DNA of 64,000 bases from Kosmotogales bacterium (GTDB lineage: Bacteria; Thermotogota; Thermotogae; Petrotogales; Kosmotogaceae). Each line of letters starts with the position of its first letter. Positions within the stretch are counted from its first letter, which is position 1. The stretch covers positions 27,949-91,948 of the forward strand of contig JASGMR010000002.1 in NCBI GenBank assembly GCA_030156385.1, in the 5' to 3' direction. Positions 17,542 through 25,813 of this stretch are shown in pieces. The notes under the pieces were generated by a model. That model ran no database searches, was not told where the DNA came from, and saw only the letters and a program-made list of their open reading frames with translations. Position numbers and translations under genes: made by a program.

Positions 17542-17886
17542 ATGAATAAGTTCATCCGTAAACATAATTTATATTTAGAAAAAATCAAAATCGAAAATAT
17601 TACTTCAGAAATCATAAAATATCACAACAGACAGATAAAATGGCTTCAGCATGAAAGATTAGTTCATTTACTCGTGATGTTATTCGTGATGCTTATTTAT
17701 GCCGTGGTTACAATATTTCTTGTATTTTTCCCGTCTATTGGAGTATTGTTGTTATGGTTTGGATTAACTCCTCTTTTAATCGCATATATAATGCACTATT
17801 TCAAATTAGAAAATACCGTTCAAAAATGGTATAGGATATCCAACGATTTTTATATGGGGCTACTTTCAAAAAATGAAAAAAAATAG
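17542..17886 (+). CDS. Small two-helix membrane protein, unknown
   Basis: Unrecognised 114-residue protein. Residues 1-40 are charged and probably helical in the cytoplasm, two strongly hydrophobic segments span about residues 42-66 and 68-88, and the tail is cytoplasmic. No motif or cysteine pair was seen. There is no clear ribosome site before the ATG, and a TATAAT-like string lies about 20 bases upstream, so the transcript may have a very short leader. It overlaps the polymerase gene by 14 bases, implying co-transcription. Confidence 0.65.
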   Translation: MNKFIRKHNLYLEKIKIENITSEIIKYHNRQIKWLQHERLVHLLVMLFVMLIYAVVTIFLVFFPSIGVLLLWFGLTPLLIAYIMHYFKLENTVQKWYRISNDFYMGLLSKNEKK

Positions 17887-19069
17887 AGTGATGGCGGTTG
17901 TTGACTGTAATAACTTTTTTGTCAGTTGCGAGAGACTGATAAAACCAAATTTAAAGAAATTTCCTGTTATTGTTCTTTCAGGCAATGATGGTTGTGTTGT
18001 TTCACGTTCAAATGAAGCAAAAAAATTAAACATACCAATGGGTATCCCATATTTTGAAATAAAAAACATCGCTGAAAAAGCCGGAGTAAAAGTCATTTCT
18101 TCGCATCATAATTTTTATAATAAGATTTCGAAAAAAATAATGACATTTCTAAACGATAAATTTTGTAATCTTGACATTTACTCAATAGATGAAGCGTTCA
18201 CAGATATGACCAGTATGAAAAATATCGATTATATTAATTATTGTAAAAGTGTCAGAAAAGATATCTACAAACATATAGGGATTCCTGTTTCTATAGGGAT
18301 TTCCAAAACAAGAACCCTTGCAAAATTAGCTATTAATAAAGCAAAAAAAAATGTAAAATATGAAGGAGTTTATTATATAAATAATCCGGTATATAACTAC
18401 GATTACTTTAAATCACTTGAAATTTCAAAAGTTTGGGGAATAGGACCAAGACTGAAAAAAAGGCTGAATGAATTTAACATCAAAAGCATTCATGATTTCA
18501 TAACCAGCGATGAACTTTTCATAAAGAAAAAATTTGGAATCCCGCTTTTAAAAACTTTATACGAACTTAAAGGTTTCAGTTGTATAAATACAGACAGCCA
18601 TGAAACACCAAAAGTTATAAGCAGATCAACCTCCTTTTCCAAAAGTATAAGAACCATTGATGAACTCAAAATAAAAATGGCATATTTTATTTCGGAAGTG
18701 GCCTATAATATGAGAAGAAAAAATGTAAAGACAAAATTAATGACATTATTTCTCGCCAGAAAAAATCATGGGAATGATAAAGAATATATAAAATATGATT
18801 TTTCTGATCATAAATTCATCACCGCAACTAACGATACATTCAATCTCGTCAAAGTAGGGGAAAAACTTTTATGTTCTTTATACAAAAAAAACGAGTTTTA
18901 TAAAAAATTAGGTGTTATTTTTTCCGATTTGCAAAAAGAAACCGTTTTACAATACTCTATATTCGATATTTTCGAATCCGACAACAAAATCAAGAAAGTA
19001 AATAACATAATTGATAATATCAATGATAAATATGGGTATGGAACGCTCAGAATAGGAACCTGTGATTAA
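17873..19069 (+). CDS. Y-family DNA polymerase, UmuC/DinB-like
   Basis: Error-prone translesion polymerase, 398 residues. The palm motifs are intact: VVDCNNFFVSCERL with the first metal Asp and the steric-gate region, VVSRSNEAKKLNIPMG, and the catalytic IYSIDEAFTDM (SIDE). A helix-hairpin-helix region follows near residues 180-215 (VWGIGPRLKKRLNEF) and the little-finger domain occupies the rest. VSCERL and the NEAKKL region resemble UmuC more than DinB. No UmuD gene lies nearby. The ATG at 17873 overlaps the preceding membrane-protein gene; an internal ATG at 17891 is also possible. No SOS-type operator was recognised. Confidence 0.9.
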   Translation: MKKNRVMAVVDCNNFFVSCERLIKPNLKKFPVIVLSGNDGCVVSRSNEAKKLNIPMGIPYFEIKNIAEKAGVKVISSHHNFYNKISKKIMTFLNDKFCNLDIYSIDEAFTDMTSMKNIDYINYCKSVRKDIYKHIGIPVSIGISKTRTLAKLAINKAKKNVKYEGVYYINNPVYNYDYFKSLEISKVWGIGPRLKKRLNEFNIKSIHDFITSDELFIKKKFGIPLLKTLYELKGFSCINTDSHETPKVISRSTSFSKSIRTIDELKIKMAYFISEVAYNMRRKNVKTKLMTLFLARKNHGNDKEYIKYDFSDHKFITATNDTFNLVKVGEKLLCSLYKKNEFYKKLGVIFSDLQKETVLQYSIFDIFESDNKIKKVNNIIDNINDKYGYGTLRIGTCD

Positions 19070-19139
19070 AAGCGATAAAGTATAGAAGTATCTGGCACTA
19101 TATAATTTATGAATGAAAAAATCGAAAAATCTATAAAAA

Positions 19140-19160
19140 AGGGAGTCATAATGACCCCCT
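19140..19160. terminator. Bidirectional terminator between the Y-polymerase and tRNA-Trp
   Basis: A 9-bp stem with one A-C mismatch (19140-19148 with 19152-19160), 3-base loop, flanked by A6 on the left and T7 on the right, so it has a U-tract on both strands and serves both convergent transcripts. Confidence 0.85.
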
Positions 19161-19167
19161 TTTTTTC

Positions 19168-19243
19168 TGGCACGCAAGGAGGGACTTGAACCCCCAACCT
19201 ACGATTTTGGAGACCGCCGCTCTACCAATTGAGCCACTTGCGT
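19168..19243 (-). tRNA. tRNA-Trp (anticodon CCA)
   Basis: A 76-base tRNA with encoded CCA. Acceptor ACGCAAG pairs with CTTGCGT, D arm GCTC/GAGC, anticodon loop CTCCAAA giving CCA, T arm with GTTCAAG. The promoter lies 12-40 bases upstream and a terminator downstream. Confidence 0.96.
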
Positions 19244-19254
19244 TTACCTCTTGA

Positions 19255-19283
19255 ATTATAGAGTATTTTTGATGCTTTTTCAA
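19255..19283 (-). promoter_or_regulatory. Promoter of tRNA-Trp
   Basis: TTGAAA (19283-19278), a 17-base spacer and a consensus TATAAT (19260-19255) on the minus strand. Confidence 0.8.
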
Positions 19284-19333
19284 GTACCAAAGCTGGAAAA
19301 AATCAGATTCCATTTGAAACGATTAATATTTAT

Positions 19334-20782
19334 TTAAATTATGAAAAACTTCAAATAAGTTACCAAAAATGCAATAAAAGAAATGTAAATCAAAAGCGCG
19401 TTGTCTAGCTTTTCTAATCTATTGTCCAAAGGTTTTATTTTATTTTTCACTAAAAAATAAATGACTATTCCCGTGGCAATTATAAAAATTGTAACCTGTA
19501 TATCTGAGAGGGTGAAAAACCTTAAACCAATATAGAATATCACAGAAATCAATAAATAATATGCTATATTTCTTCCAGGAATGAATTTTCCCTTTTCCCC
19601 TTTTGAGTAACCCAGAAAAATGAATTTCGAAAAACTGATAACAGTTCCTACAGATGCGATGGAAAGAATCACGAAACCCGGTGTGGAACAATGAATAAAC
19701 AATTCATGTTTCGCAACATAACCATCTGTCAGGGGAAATCCCATGATCGCTAATGATCCGATCATCAACGGAATATAGTCTATCTTTGTTATCTTTCCTT
19801 TCATTTCTTTATAATTGAGTATTCCCGTTCTCTCATAAATATTCCCGACAACAATAAACAGCAAACTCTTAAAAATCGCATGATTGAATGCATACTCCGC
19901 TCCGTAAATATTCGGTACTGCAAACATGAATCCCACTTGCGATAATGTATGATATGCAAGAATTCTTTTAACATTCTTTGCATTTATTGCAAAAACAACA
20001 CCCACTATGGCACTTATCCATCCGAGGATTACATAAATGTTTTCCAGCCATTGAAAAGAGTCGTATTGCAAAAATCTTATGGCTAAATAAACCTGTATTT
20101 TGACTATCACACCCGAAAGTATTGCGGACACTTCGGTCGGTGCTTTTGAATGTGCATCCGGTAACCACAACGAGAGAAAAAATAATCCTGATTTTACCGA
20201 TAATCCTCCGAATATCAGCAATGCTGAAAATTCATCGGCCATATTCAACGCTTCAAAGGAAAATGTTCCTGTGTTCGTATATACAATTCCTATTCCGAGT
20301 AAAAAAACGTTAAATCCAAACGAAGAAATCAGCAGATATTTTAACGAAGCCCAGATCTGAGCTCCTTTCTTTTGAAAAACTATCAGAATAAAAACACATA
20401 TGGAAGCCAATTCAACCGAAACAAAAACATTAAAAAGGTCCCTTGACACGAATATTGAGTTCAATGCCCCGTAGAGTATCGATATCAATGAATAAAAGAA
20501 CCCCGGATAATTTTTACTCAGAGAATTAAAAATAACCGCAGAGAATACGACAAGCGAAGCGATTAAAAACATCTCTGTCATTTGATCATATCCAATAGTT
20601 ATTCCCAAATTACCCCAATTGCTCAATGCATATTGAAAATTCTCTCCTCTGTAATGAACGATCATCAATAAGTTGAATATCAAATAGATGAAAGAAATGG
20701 CAATATTGAATTTTCTATATTTTCTAAAGATCAGTTGAATAGTTCCTATAAAAATCGGTAATAAAACCATTAATGGAATCAA
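19334..20782 (-). CDS. mrpD: Mrp/Mbh-type antiporter subunit D (MrpD/MbhH)
   Basis: Large membrane subunit of 482 residues with about fourteen helices, homologous to complex I NuoM/NuoN. The proton-antiporter core is visible in FVSVELASICVFILIVFQKKG, with its buried Glu (residues ~120), SLWLPDAHSKAPTEVSAILSG and NVKRILAYHTLSQVGFM (lysine helix). In archaeal Mbh this is the only large antiporter-like subunit. The gene is last in the operon and overlaps mrpC by 4 bases. No hydrogenase or MrpA-type NuoL gene is nearby. Function as Na+/H+ antiporter channel is inferred from family. Confidence 0.9.
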   Translation of the reverse strand: MIPLMVLLPIFIGTIQLIFRKYRKFNIAISFIYLIFNLLMIVHYRGENFQYALSNWGNLGITIGYDQMTEMFLIASLVVFSAVIFNSLSKNYPGFFYSLISILYGALNSIFVSRDLFNVFVSVELASICVFILIVFQKKGAQIWASLKYLLISSFGFNVFLLGIGIVYTNTGTFSFEALNMADEFSALLIFGGLSVKSGLFFLSLWLPDAHSKAPTEVSAILSGVIVKIQVYLAIRFLQYDSFQWLENIYVILGWISAIVGVVFAINAKNVKRILAYHTLSQVGFMFAVPNIYGAEYAFNHAIFKSLLFIVVGNIYERTGILNYKEMKGKITKIDYIPLMIGSLAIMGFPLTDGYVAKHELFIHCSTPGFVILSIASVGTVISFSKFIFLGYSKGEKGKFIPGRNIAYYLLISVIFYIGLRFFTLSDIQVTIFIIATGIVIYFLVKNKIKPLDNRLEKLDNALLIYISFIAFLVTYLKFFII

Positions 20783-21147
20783 TGCTCGTTCTCCCTTTGA
20801 AAGATTTCCTCCAGACTTCTTACATCAAGAGTGTGATAACGGTTATAAAGCATGATAGTGAAAACAAGCGAGAGACATAATAAAGCGAAACCGATTACTA
20901 TTCCCGTTATTATAACGGCCTGAGGAACCGGATCTGCATATTGTCCTTCTACAAATGGAATCGAGGTTATAATTGGAGGAACAGTACCCGATAAAGCTGA
21001 AATACCAACATAAAAAAGAGTCACCGATGTTTCCACAACACCGAGTGATATTATTTTTTTGATCATATTTGGATTTATTACCATTCCAATAAAACCAATT
21101 GCAAAACTTGCCAATGAAATATAAACCACGAATTCCCCAGGATTCAT
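20779..21147 (-). CDS. mrpC: Antiporter subunit C (MrpC/MbhG, NuoK-like)
   Basis: A 122-residue protein with three helices, like complex I NuoK. GMVINPNMIKKIISLGVVETSVTLFYVG carries the conserved helix-2 Glu, and DPVPQAVIITGIVIGFALLCL is the family's best conserved stretch (VPQALVLTAIVIG in relatives). It overlaps neighbours by 4 bases on each side. Confidence 0.92.
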   Translation of the reverse strand: MNPGEFVVYISLASFAIGFIGMVINPNMIKKIISLGVVETSVTLFYVGISALSGTVPPIITSIPFVEGQYADPVPQAVIITGIVIGFALLCLSLVFTIMLYNRYHTLDVRSLEEIFQRENEH

Positions 21148-21824
21148 AGTGTACCTCTCCTTTTTACAAAATCATTCGACATTTTCCAGGAACCCGCAAA
21201 AACTTTAAAACCTATGAGCAGGTTCAACAAAGGTATTAATGCACCGCTGAAAAGAGTTCCGAATTCTTGTCCCTGCGATATTTCTCTCAAAAAATCCCCG
21301 GAAAAAACCGTATATATCATGATGGTTACAGTTATTAAAAATGAAATATTGGATATTTCTTCGATTTTATATTTAATAAGAGTATTATTTGTTTTATTGT
21401 AGTTCGCAGAAATCGCGTACAGAACTATTCCGCTGGCGAGGACAACTCCCCCTCCAAAACCTCCTCCTGGGGACAAATGACCGTAAAGAACTATATATAC
21501 GAATAGAGTAATAGATGTTGCAGACAAAAATATACTGTAAATATGTGAAGCCGAAATGAGTGTTTGTTTTTTTAATGAATGAACCTTTTCATTTTTTAAT
21601 ATAAAATTTACTCCGACCACCGCAAGCGAAAATAAAACAACTTCAAATATAGTATCATATATTCTGGTTTCAAGATAAATAGCCGTTATAGTATTCGGTA
21701 TATTCACTCTAAGTATAATATTTTCGATGTTCATATTGGTATTATCCGCCTTTTCAAGATCAATCAGAAAAAAGGACATTATTATAATATAAACGATTAT
21801 TATTACAGAAAAAAATTTTTTCAA
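21144..21824 (-). CDS. mrpB: Antiporter subunit B with an MbhE-like N-terminus (MbhE-MbhF fusion)
   Basis: 226 residues, longer than a plain MrpB (~140). Residues ~1-85 contain ETRIYDTIFEVVLFSLAVVGV, matching the short MbhE segment (the end of MrpA in seven-gene Mrp systems, where it reads like FRGFDTLGE). Residues ~95-226 are a true MnhB domain with LYGHLSPGGGFGGGVVLAS and FGTLFSGALIPLLNLLIGFKV. The fusion restores a piece of MrpA that is otherwise missing from this operon. Coupled by 4-base overlaps to both neighbours. Confidence 0.88.
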   Translation of the reverse strand: MKKFFSVIIIVYIIIMSFFLIDLEKADNTNMNIENIILRVNIPNTITAIYLETRIYDTIFEVVLFSLAVVGVNFILKNEKVHSLKKQTLISASHIYSIFLSATSITLFVYIVLYGHLSPGGGFGGGVVLASGIVLYAISANYNKTNNTLIKYKIEEISNISFLITVTIMIYTVFSGDFLREISQGQEFGTLFSGALIPLLNLLIGFKVFAGSWKMSNDFVKRRGTL

Positions 21825-22519
21825 AAAAATCTCTCCACTATTTTTATTAGTTCACCGTTTTTTTGTAAATCGTTCAACTCTTCTTTCAGCAATTCATAAA
21901 GATCCTTCGATTTAGAAGAGAATGAAATAATGTACTTTGCTTTCGAGTGTGGTTTGCTGAAATTGATTATTTTGTTCTTCATAAAATCTTTATACGACGC
22001 ATAATCAAGATATTCATCATCGATCTTAAAAATAAATGTGTCCAGATAAGGCAATTTGATCACTCTTTCCGTATCAAAATCATCATCTATTAATCCTCCA
22101 ACAAGAATATCAATTTTTCTGTCATGAATATGCTTTTTTCCTTCTTCTATGGATTTAAATTCTTTCAAATTTATAGAGAATCCTGAAAGTTTTTCAAATC
22201 TTTTTATTATTTCCCATTCGATCCCTTCAAATTTTCCGTGAGTTTCTTTGAACATAAATGGTTTTTGAATAAATCCAACAACAATATTCCTCTGTTTTCT
22301 TATGGCCATTATGTAAACCAGCACCACCAGGGTGACCCCAACGGTAAACTGAGTCAGAGCAACATCCGGAGCTCCCAATAAAAGCATTATCAGCGATGAA
22401 AACAAACCGAGTAATCCAAACCAGATTATACTGTCAAAATTCGATTTTTTTAAAATCACAGAAATTGCCGCGAACAAAAATGCCCCCGATAATATTATTA
22501 TCATAATGAATAAAATCAT
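21821..22519 (-). CDS. DUF4040 antiporter subunit (MbhD) fused to a partial family 3 solute-binding domain
   Basis: Residues 1-75 form three helices with the DUF4040/MbhD hallmark LLLGAPDVALTQFTVGVTL, the C-terminal piece of MrpA. Residues ~88-232 do not belong to any Mrp subunit I know. They read like a bacterial family 3 solute-binding protein: GKFEGIEWEIIKRFEKLSGF, then KIDILVGGLIDDDFDTERV, LPYLDTF, and at the end LKEELNDLQKNGELIKIV, which matches the usual C-terminal helix of that fold. At about 145 residues the domain is too short for both lobes, so most of lobe 2 seems lost. It may sense a ligand or serve as a structural cap. Overlaps mrpB by 4 bases and ends its upstream gap at 1 base from mrpG. 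Confidence 0.82.
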   Translation of the reverse strand: MILFIMIIILSGAFLFAAISVILKKSNFDSIIWFGLLGLFSSLIMLLLGAPDVALTQFTVGVTLVVLVYIMAIRKQRNIVVGFIQKPFMFKETHGKFEGIEWEIIKRFEKLSGFSINLKEFKSIEEGKKHIHDRKIDILVGGLIDDDFDTERVIKLPYLDTFIFKIDDEYLDYASYKDFMKNKIINFSKPHSKAKYIISFSSKSKDLYELLKEELNDLQKNGELIKIVERFF

Positions 22520-22520
22520 A

Positions 22521-22796
22521 TTACTTTTCCTTTTTAATTTTTAAAATAGACCTGGCGATCACATGCGTTAGAACTGTTCCCGAAACTATGAGTATAAACA
22601 TTATCGTTATTCCCTCAAAAACCGTCAAATATTTGTTAAGAATTGCGTATACAATCAGCAAATTCAATCCAACCGTATCCGATATACCTATAAAATGAAG
22701 TGAATCGATAATATTCTTTGATATCAGAGCTTTTATCGTCCCTCCCAGTATTAAAAAAACACCACCAATAACCAGTATATATGATATTATATTCAT
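22521..22796 (-). CDS. mrpG: Antiporter subunit G (MrpG/MbhC)
   Basis: A 91-residue, three-helix subunit. FLILGGTIKALISKNIIDSLHFIGISDTVGLNLL is the MnhG pattern (normally RLPDFYTRLHAATKADTLG); the helix 3 segment FILIVSGTVLTHVIARS also fits. It overlaps mrpF by 4 bases. Confidence 0.9.
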   Translation of the reverse strand: MNIISYILVIGGVFLILGGTIKALISKNIIDSLHFIGISDTVGLNLLIVYAILNKYLTVFEGITIMFILIVSGTVLTHVIARSILKIKKEK

Positions 22797-23038
22797 TCTT
22801 TTGCCCCCAAGAAATATGCTGCAATTATTGTGCCGCCCGAACTGAGAAGCAAAAATATGATTAATATGGACGACAAATACTGCGCATTGATCAAATCTTT
22901 CAAAAATATGAGTAATATAACTAATTTTGTTGCAATAGAAGAATAGCCTATTAAAATTTTCCAGGAATCATTCTTATTCATATAGAAAAACATGATTATA
23001 GTAGCGACTAAAATTGAAAATAAAATAATATAAATCAT
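22793..23038 (-). CDS. mrpF: Antiporter subunit F (MrpF/MbhB)
   Basis: An 81-residue, three-helix protein at the MrpF position between E and G. The usual RLIRGPTxxDR loop is replaced by NKNDSWKILIGYSSIATKLVIL, so the assignment rests mostly on size, helices and gene order. Overlaps with mrpE and mrpG are 4 bases each. Confidence 0.82.
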   Translation of the reverse strand: MIYIILFSILVATIIMFFYMNKNDSWKILIGYSSIATKLVILLIFLKDLINAQYLSSILIIFLLLSSGGTIIAAYFLGAKE

Positions 23039-23391
23039 TTTTTCGATACCTTGTGAATTATCAAGTGATCGTATTCCTTCGTGACAACTACCTCCTCAGG
23101 TGTAAAATTTATATTCACTACTTGAGAAAATTCCTCATCTTCTTTCTCGGGGGCTTTTTTATCAACAATTGTAAAATAATTTTTAGTCAAAATCATTTTA
23201 AATGCCTGATATAAAACTTTTGGTATAGACACTACAAGTTTCAACACAAATTTTAATGTGAAAAATTTTGGATACATCATGTATCCAATAACCTGTACAA
23301 AAATTGATACGGAAATCCCAAGAAAAATATTTACTATATTTATTTCCGGGGAAATCGAAAACCACATTAAAATAGAAAAAATAAATATCAT
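23035..23391 (-). CDS. mrpE: Antiporter subunit E (MrpE/MbhA), short
   Basis: 118 residues against the usual ~160. Two helices (residues 1-20 and 22-38) and the VLYQAFKMILTK amphipathic segment are followed by a short soluble end VVNINFTPEEVVVTKEYDHLIIHKV, which matches the conserved C-terminal strand-helix of MnhE (NSITLTPGT..V in relatives). The shortening seems genuine since the ATG overlaps the radical SAM gene's stop by 4 bases. Confidence 0.85.
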   Translation of the reverse strand: MIFIFSILMWFSISPEINIVNIFLGISVSIFVQVIGYMMYPKFFTLKFVLKLVVSIPKVLYQAFKMILTKNYFTIVDKKAPEKEDEEFSQVVNINFTPEEVVVTKEYDHLIIHKVSKK

Positions 23392-24332
23392 ATCCCGATC
23401 GCCTTTACTCTGAATTTTTCGTCTTTATTCATATCCTGAAACCACCCATTAAAAATATCGTTATCGAATAAAATTTTTTTATTGAATTCGTACTCTTCAT
23501 CCGATATTTTTCTGTTTATATCTGAATACTCTTTTGCTTTATATAGAGGCTTATATTGTGCCATCAATGAAACCGGAACCGACAGAGATAAATTGAATTT
23601 AATAAAATCAGCTGCTTTTTCAAGATCGTTTATTCTGTTTGGAAGTATCAAGTATCTTATTATCAACCCTTTTTTATAATTATCAAATTCTTTAAAGGCA
23701 CCAACTTGTCTGAACATCTCTCCGATAGATTTTTTAGCTACCGTCCAATAATCTTTCACTCCCGAAAATTTCAAACCGCTGTTATCATCCGTATAACGCA
23801 AATCAGCCAAATAAATATCCACAATACCATCCAGCTGAGAGACAGTCTCAAATTTTTCATAACTACTAGTATTATAAACTATAGGGAGATCGAATCCTCT
23901 CTCTATAGAATATTTTAAAGCCTTGAGAACTCCCGGAATATTTGGTGTTGCCGTTATTAAATCGAGTGTTTCACCACCCATTTCCTGGATCTTTAAAAAT
24001 ATTTCCCCCAATTCTTCCACAGATATTTCTTTGCCATGACCGAGTTGACTGAATCCGAAATTCTGACAGTAAACGCAAGCCATAGTACAACCACAAAAGA
24101 ATACGGCACCGGCCCCACCAATACCCGAAATCGGAGGTTCTTCTCCAAAATGAAGAACAGAATTAGAAATCTTGGGATTTATTCCCTGCTTACAAAAACC
24201 TCTGAATCCTGAAATTCTATCTATTCCACAACCCTTGGGACAAATATCACATCTTTTCATTTTATTTTGAAAATATTCAATTTTTTCATCTAAAAGACCC
24301 GAATTATATGATTCTACAGCTATCGTTCCCAT
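23388..24332 (-). CDS. Radical SAM protein, PflX-like (COG1313)
   Basis: A 314-residue iron-sulfur enzyme related to pyruvate formate-lyase activases, of the uncharacterised PflX group. An N-terminal cysteine cluster CDICPKGCGIDR precedes GFCKQG; the SAM-cluster motif is CGCTMACVYCQNF (CxxxCxxC, residues ~75-87), followed by LDLITATPNIPGVLKALKYS. Its targets are unknown. The ATG overlaps the murA stop (TGATG), and its stop overlaps mrpE, so it is translated together with the antiporter operon. No glycyl-radical enzyme gene is in the window. Confidence 0.88.
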   Translation of the reverse strand: MGTIAVESYNSGLLDEKIEYFQNKMKRCDICPKGCGIDRISGFRGFCKQGINPKISNSVLHFGEEPPISGIGGAGAVFFCGCTMACVYCQNFGFSQLGHGKEISVEELGEIFLKIQEMGGETLDLITATPNIPGVLKALKYSIERGFDLPIVYNTSSYEKFETVSQLDGIVDIYLADLRYTDDNSGLKFSGVKDYWTVAKKSIGEMFRQVGAFKEFDNYKKGLIIRYLILPNRINDLEKAADFIKFNLSLSVPVSLMAQYKPLYKAKEYSDINRKISDEEYEFNKKILFDNDIFNGWFQDMNKDEKFRVKAIGI

Positions 24333-25588
24333 CAGTAAATATTTATACTTCCTCCCAATCCACTTATTTTTTCTTCCAGAAGCTCATAACCTCTGAATAT
24401 GTGATTTGCATCGTATATTATACTTTCGCCTTCAGCCATGAGTCCGGCAATAATAAGGGCAGCCCCTGCCCGGATATCTGTTGCAGTCACTTCTGCCCCG
24501 CTCAGTTTTTTCACCCCATTTATATAGGCACAATTATTCTTCACCTTTAAATCTGCACCCATTCTTCCCAATTCACCAATATAATTAAACCTGTTTTCAA
24601 AAACATTTTCATTTACCGAAGATTCACCTTCAACCGTCGAAAGAACCGTGGAAATTATTGGTTGTAAATCTGTTGGAAATCCCGGATATGGAGCAGTGAC
24701 AATGTTAAGATTTTTCAGTTTTTTATTCCCATCAATTATGAGTACATTTTTGTTTCCGCTGATCTCCGCGCCCATAGATTTAATAACCTGAATCAATTTT
24801 TGAATATGGTCTGTATTAATATTCTGAACTTCAATTTTGCTTCTCGTACCCAGAGCAGCGAGAATATAAGTCCCCGCTTCAATTCTGTCAGGAATAATAT
24901 CATACTCACATCCACTCAATTCATTTACACCATGTATAGTTATTCTGTCGGTTCCGGCGCCACTTATCTTCGCTCCACATTTATTTAAAAAATCCTGCAA
25001 ATCAATAATTTCAGGTTCCATTGCCACATTTTCCAGGACGGTTATTGAACCGGATATCAGTGCTGCAGTGGACATGAGCTGTTCGGTCGTTCCCACACTT
25101 TTGTATGGAAGGGAGTAGTACAATTTCTTATCAAACTCATCAGGTTTTATGAGTGTGATATCACCATGTTCTTCAACATATTTAAAACCCAAAGCCTTCA
25201 ATCCCGCTATGTGAAAATCAACCGGTCTCTGCCCAATATTACAGCCTCCGGGTTTCCCCACTTTGGAAGTACCACATACCATACAGAGTGGACCAAGTAA
25301 GTTAAATGAAGCCCTCATCTTGTTAACATATTCATATGAGACTTCCCCGGTCTTAATATTACTCGGCTTTAAAGTAACCGTATTACTATCGAAATTAACA
25401 TTTTTTCCCACATGTTGAAGGCAATTCAACATAGTCAAAATATCCTTCAGTTCGGGAATATTTTTAATTGTAATCTCCTTATTAATCATTACCGTTGAGG
25501 CTAAAATCGGTAATGCAGCATTTTTTGAACCGCTTATTTTCACAGTACCCTTAAGTTTTTTACCGCCTAAAATATAAATTTCTTTCAT
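24332..25588 (-). CDS. murA: UDP-N-acetylglucosamine 1-carboxyvinyltransferase MurA
   Basis: First committed step of peptidoglycan synthesis in the cytoplasm: transfer of enolpyruvate from PEP to UDP-GlcNAc. Length 418 residues. KISGSKNAALPIL (residues 18-30) holds the catalytic Lys, and the loop GKPGGCNIGQRPVD carries Cys116, the fosfomycin target, so the enzyme should be sensitive in principle. GGAGG precedes the ATG by 7 bases. It is the first gene of the murA-pflX-mrp operon, an unusual partnership. Confidence 0.96.
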   Translation of the reverse strand: MKEIYILGGKKLKGTVKISGSKNAALPILASTVMINKEITIKNIPELKDILTMLNCLQHVGKNVNFDSNTVTLKPSNIKTGEVSYEYVNKMRASFNLLGPLCMVCGTSKVGKPGGCNIGQRPVDFHIAGLKALGFKYVEEHGDITLIKPDEFDKKLYYSLPYKSVGTTEQLMSTAALISGSITVLENVAMEPEIIDLQDFLNKCGAKISGAGTDRITIHGVNELSGCEYDIIPDRIEAGTYILAALGTRSKIEVQNINTDHIQKLIQVIKSMGAEISGNKNVLIIDGNKKLKNLNIVTAPYPGFPTDLQPIISTVLSTVEGESSVNENVFENRFNYIGELGRMGADLKVKNNCAYINGVKKLSGAEVTATDIRAGAALIIAGLMAEGESIIYDANHIFRGYELLEEKISGLGGSINIY

Positions 25589-25813
25589 AATTTCCTCCTA
25601 TACATTGTTTATAAATAATTAAAACATAAAAATATTATTATTTGTGCAAAACAAATCTTGCAATAAAAGTAAAAATTTCATTTATATTTCTCTCCGAATA
25701 AAAATTTGTTATATAATTATACAGTTATGAAAAAATCTATCGTTCTATTTATCAAGATTATATGAAAAAAATATTAAACAATTAGCTCTTAATAACAGGG
25801 AGGAATACTTATT

